DNA of 64,000 nucleotides, from the NCBI GenBank assembly GCA_028692275.1, contig JAQUXR010000004.1, positions 62,001 through 126,000 of the forward strand, given 5' to 3'. A model generated the notes under the pieces. That model made no database searches. It was not told the origin of the DNA and saw only the letters and a list, made by a program, of their open reading frames with translations. Below, in pieces: positions 61,049 through 64,000 of the stretch; within the stretch, counting starts at the first letter, position 1; every line of letters begins with the position of its first letter. Source of the stretch: Frisingicoccus sp009929615 (GTDB lineage: Bacteria; Bacillota; Clostridia; Lachnospirales; Lachnospiraceae). A program made the translations under genes and the position numbers.

Positions 61049-63112
61049 TCAAATTCTTTTCACAGATGGAAAGGCCAACAGCGGAACCGTCAAATCCAAA
61101 CATGCTATTGAAAAAAACAAACTGCCAATTCCTAATCCGAATTCCTGAAACAATAAAGTCAGCCCCGCCGCAGATAATGTAAATATCCAACGCCCTGTCC
61201 GGGAAGGCGGCATTGTCTCATAACTTTGAATAAAGTAAGCCGCCGCCAGACAAACCGAGGCCGAAAAAATATTTGACGGCCGCCCTGCCCATAGAAGCAG
61301 TAAAAAAATCAGAGAATACTCTGCAGGATTCATTCGTTTCACAATCATCCATACAACAGAAAATACCGCCAGAATCCAAAAGTCTTCAATCATAGGAATG
61401 CCGTAGGGAGATAATAGTATTTTCCCAACAATCACAGGATGAATGGGCGAATGCCCAATCCCTCCAAAAATCTGCTTTCCAATAAGAATAGCCGCCACAG
61501 CTCCTAAAGAGATCTTCCAGAGGGGCGTATCTAAAGGAAATAGCAATGGAAGCAGCAGCCCTGTAAAACAGGCCGAATAATCATGAATTGATAGATATTC
61601 ATTGCGTAACATTTGCCAGAAGTATTCCGAAAGAACCGCCGACAGAACGCCTGTTATAAGCATAGCCACCAGGTGGAGCCGGTCGCCGGGATTTATATAA
61701 AATATTCCAATAAGCAAGGGAATCAGTGCAAAAATACTTTGCTTCATCATGTCATGAATCGTCCCTCTCCGGTGAATGTGGGGTGCACTCTGACTTTTTT
61801 CTTCTAACGGCTGAATACTCTGCCTGTCCAAGGCTTCTGCCTTTAATTCAATATAATCTTCCTTTTTTCCATTCTTTTCTGTAGTTCCCCGCTTCCTTCC
61901 CTTTTTCACCTGACCCATATACTCCGTCAGTCTTCGTTCCGAAGGGCAGACATAGGAACAGAGACCACATTTGATACAATCAGCCGCTCGATAAGAATCC
62001 GGTATTTCCCGGCCACTGAGATATATGGCTTCAATCTGGTCCGGCATAAGCCCTTGGGGACATACTTCCCGGCATTGGCCACAATGAATACAGGGACCAT
62101 TTAGAACTTTCGGTGGTTTTAAAACAATAATACCACATGTTTCCTTCGTCACCCAGGTATTTGGTCCATCAATACTCTTCCCACTTAATGGTCCCCCGTG
62201 AATGATAATCCCTTCCCCGGTTTTTCCGCCACAATAATCAATAACATCCTGAACATTTGTCCCAATGGGCACCCACAGATTTTTGGGGGTTGCCACCTCG
62301 CCCGAAACTGTAATTCCAACCCTTGTCCAGGGTTCACCGTCATATATGCCGTCATAAAGAGCTGACATTTCTGCCAGAGTAACCAATGCAGCAGAAAGAT
62401 GTCTGCGTCCCAGCACCTCGCCCAAAAGTATCTTTTCATTTCCCTTTGGATAACGATGCTTTACCGGTACTACCCATATAGGCCGCTGATTTCCCATATT
62501 CTGTCCATATTTTTTCACACAGTGCTTCATCCGTGCCACAGCATCAAAGGCATCATCATTAATACATATATAAATAGATTCGGCCTCGGCAGCCATCGCT
62601 CCGAGAATAGCCCCTATAATAATTTTCCCTGGGCTCTCCATCATAAGTCGATATCCCGAAGTGATATAGGGTTCATTGGCAAAGCCATTCACCACAAGGA
62701 TTTCCCTTTTTTGCAGCATCTGTGCAGGTAAACCAATTCGGTGTAATGCCTGATGTACCGCTTTTTTCCCAAAGTCCATGGCAAAGGGATGCCATTCTTT
62801 GGCCTTTTTACTGTCTCTGCGTATAAGCACACAAGGTTCCTGAATTCCCGGAGCCCTCTGATAATTTGATATTTTTTCAATATACCCGTCAATACTGGCA
62901 TGAACACAGCATCCCTGTCCCGGTTCAGTTTCTCCTATAACCTGGCCTCTGCAGACAGATTCCCCCTGTACCACTGTCAGATGACATTGCACGCCCTTTT
63001 CCTGCCCCAAAGAAATGCATACTTTTTCCGGCACATAGCCCTCAAAGGACTTTTCCCGGGTGAGCTGTTCCCATGCCTTTTCATAAATATTGATTCCACG
63101 GCTTCTGCCCAT
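61049..63112 (-). CDS. RnfC-RnfD fusion protein (Rnf electron transport-like)
   Basis: 687 residues from the ATG at 63112 (GGAG site). Residues 1-~405 are RnfC-like: biotinyl/lipoyl-like N-terminus (VVQGESVCRGQVIGE), FMN/NADH domain, SGEVATPKNLWVPIGT, and two 4Fe-4S motifs C341-C344-C347-C351 and C379-C382-C385-C389. A ~40-residue Lys/Glu linker leads to a C-terminal membrane part (about 445-687, some eight helices) with RnfD/NqrB features: TIHDMM, FGGIGHSPIHPVIVGKILLSPYG. The RnfD segment carrying the covalent FMN threonine was not recognised. The other Rnf subunits (A, B, E, G) are not in the window. An unusual stand-alone module. Confidence 0.82.
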   Translation of the reverse strand: MGRSRGINIYEKAWEQLTREKSFEGYVPEKVCISLGQEKGVQCHLTVVQGESVCRGQVIGETEPGQGCCVHASIDGYIEKISNYQRAPGIQEPCVLIRRDSKKAKEWHPFAMDFGKKAVHQALHRIGLPAQMLQKREILVVNGFANEPYITSGYRLMMESPGKIIIGAILGAMAAEAESIYICINDDAFDAVARMKHCVKKYGQNMGNQRPIWVVPVKHRYPKGNEKILLGEVLGRRHLSAALVTLAEMSALYDGIYDGEPWTRVGITVSGEVATPKNLWVPIGTNVQDVIDYCGGKTGEGIIIHGGPLSGKSIDGPNTWVTKETCGIIVLKPPKVLNGPCIHCGQCREVCPQGLMPDQIEAIYLSGREIPDSYRAADCIKCGLCSYVCPSERRLTEYMGQVKKGRKRGTTEKNGKKEDYIELKAEALDRQSIQPLEEKSQSAPHIHRRGTIHDMMKQSIFALIPLLIGIFYINPGDRLHLVAMLITGVLSAVLSEYFWQMLRNEYLSIHDYSACFTGLLLPLLFPLDTPLWKISLGAVAAILIGKQIFGGIGHSPIHPVIVGKILLSPYGIPMIEDFWILAVFSVVWMIVKRMNPAEYSLIFLLLLWAGRPSNIFSASVCLAAAYFIQSYETMPPSRTGRWIFTLSAAGLTLLFQEFGLGIGSLFFSIACLDLTVPLLAFPSVKRI

Positions 63113-63201
63113 TACGTCACACTCCATTTTTTAATACTTACACAACGCTGCGTAAGTCTTTAAAATAGTATGTGTGCCACTGATTTGAATTATTCTTATA
63201 A

Positions 63202-63238
63202 CTAAAAGAAAGACAGTATAGCATCCCGCTACACTGCC
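63202..63238 (-). terminator. Terminator of degV
   Basis: CAGTATAGC (63214-63222) pairs with GCTACACTG (63228-63236), one G-U pair on the minus strand, followed by TCTTTCTTTT. Confidence 0.7.
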
Positions 63239-63255
63239 TTGCTCTTCTATTAAAA

Positions 63256-64000
63256 TTAAAATGCAATAACGATACCACCATCATTCGCATACATCGTACT
63301 AACACCACCGGTATCTTCAATCACAATCTGTTTGAAGTTGTAAAGCTTCTCTATCTCTGCCTTAACCAATTCGGCCCGTTCCGGACAGTTACAATGGGAA
63401 ATAGCAATGGCTTTCTTTTCAATGTCCGTTCCTCTTTTTCCAATCTCTTCAACCATCTTTTTAAGAGCTTTCTTTGTACCTCTGCCCATAGAAAGCTGTG
63501 TAATCGTACCCTCCGGTGTCGATGCCATAACCGGTTTGATATTTAATACACTGACCAAAGTTGCTTTCACACCGGTCAAACGACCATTCTTACGCAATGT
63601 GTCCAAGTTGTCCAGTACAAATAAAGTCGTCTGCTGGCTGATATATTCTTCAACCTTCTCTACCACTTCTTCAAAACTGCATCCTGCCTCAGCATATTCC
63701 TTAACCTTCATGGCAATGAGTGTTTCCCCTGCCGATGCTGAACGTGAATTAAAAATATGAACTTTTTTATTCGGAAATTCTTCCTGAACAAGACGTTGTC
63801 CAAGCACTGCACTGTTATAAGAGCCACTCAATTCTGAAGATAATGTCACGCAGAAAGCTGAAACTTCATCTTCTCCAAAAGCCAGTTTATAATCCTCTGG
63901 TGAAGGACAGCTGGACTTGGGTGAACCCGCAGCAGCATCTACAGCCTTGAGGAACACTTTCTGGTCAAATGAATCATCATCGACATAGTCCACACCATCT
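63256..64000 (-). CDS. DegV-family fatty acid-binding protein (5' end outside the window)
   Basis: The window shows 247 of about 285 residues; the N-terminal ~35 residues (the IADSSCDL-type start) lie beyond 64000. FDQKVFLKAVDAAAGSPKSSCPSPEDYKLAF carries the SQPS-like fatty-acid-binding loop. VTLSSELSGSYNSAVLGQ and NSRSASAGETLIAMK are typical DegV. DTLRKNGRLTGVKATLVSVLNIKPVM and SHCNCPERAELVKAEIEK close the fold. DegV proteins (FakB) present fatty acids to the FakA kinase. Confidence 0.93.
   Translation of the reverse strand, partial: DGVDYVDDDSFDQKVFLKAVDAAAGSPKSSCPSPEDYKLAFGEDEVSAFCVTLSSELSGSYNSAVLGQRLVQEEFPNKKVHIFNSRSASAGETLIAMKVKEYAEAGCSFEEVVEKVEEYISQQTTLFVLDNLDTLRKNGRLTGVKATLVSVLNIKPVMASTPEGTITQLSMGRGTKKALKKMVEEIGKRGTDIEKKAIAISHCNCPERAELVKAEIEKLYNFKQIVIEDTGGVSTMYANDGGIVIAF

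Noticed and set aside
1..64000. Mobile elements, integrated phage or CRISPR arrays
   Set aside because: No transposase, integrase, phage structural gene, Cas gene or regularly spaced short repeats were found on either strand by reading.

Overview
This 64 kb window looks like chromosomal DNA of a low-to-mid GC anaerobic Firmicute, most probably a Lachnospiraceae member (Clostridia). The grounds are AddAB in place of RecBCD, a class III fructose-bisphosphatase, a lysine riboswitch, GGAGG-type ribosome sites throughout, DUF3737/DUF3795/DUF4405 genes, EtfBA and Rnf-type redox proteins. The genus cannot be fixed from sequence reading alone. No rRNA, tRNA, transposase, integrase, phage gene or CRISPR array was seen.

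Layout. 1-5.2 kb: addB-addA (minus). 5.7-12.3 kb: a minus-strand run dapA-dapB-fbp-nadE-HAD phosphatase, headed by a strong promoter, a lysine riboswitch and a terminator. 12.3-19.0 kb: corrinoid adenosyltransferase, a two-OB-fold SSB-like protein, typA, a MATE pump and a divergent etfBA pair. 19.1-26.0 kb: a seven-gene minus-strand operon (secreted amide hydrolase lipoprotein, PaaK-like adenylate-forming enzyme, ABC ATPase and permease, a frameshifted small gene, cyclophilin-like lipoprotein, LysE exporter). 26.1-31.3 kb: DUF3737 and LysR, then three class M-like sirtuins with an Rrf2 regulator. 31.4-34.4 kb: XRE and LuxR regulators, a Cys-rich small protein and the remnant of a small alarmone synthetase. 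34.4-39.95 kb: a TetR-headed nine-gene operon of methyltransferases, SDR, nitroreductase, SRPBCC and VOC proteins. 40-44.1 kb: flavin reductase under a MerR-type promoter, a truncated FGE-like lipoprotein, DUF4405, carboxymuconolactone decarboxylase-like protein and a truncated aldo/keto reductase. 44.2-48.5 kb: Fe-ADH, Cys-rich CCG-like protein, 3-hydroxyisobutyrate dehydrogenase-like enzyme and a PAS-like protein beside a divergent LysR, with a partial duplication inside. 48.6-53.5 kb: a diguanylate cyclase broken by a stop codon, a flavodoxin lipoprotein, and trmB-lysA. 53.7-64 kb: ilvE, folA-thyA, a RelA/SpoT-domain protein, EFR1 ferredoxin, an RnfC-RnfD fusion with a TPR protein and hflX, and a partial degV.

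Themes. Lysine/diaminopimelate supply is controlled at two loci: a riboswitch on dapA, and a TrmB regulator translationally coupled to lysA. Redox and flavin/Fe-S proteins are frequent. Several genes show recent decay: a GGDEF nonsense codon, a frameshift, a relQ-like remnant, truncated AKR and FGE genes, and a partial tandem duplication. The best candidates for undescribed biology are the three-sirtuin locus, the RnfC-RnfD fusion and the amide hydrolase/adenylate enzyme/ABC operon.
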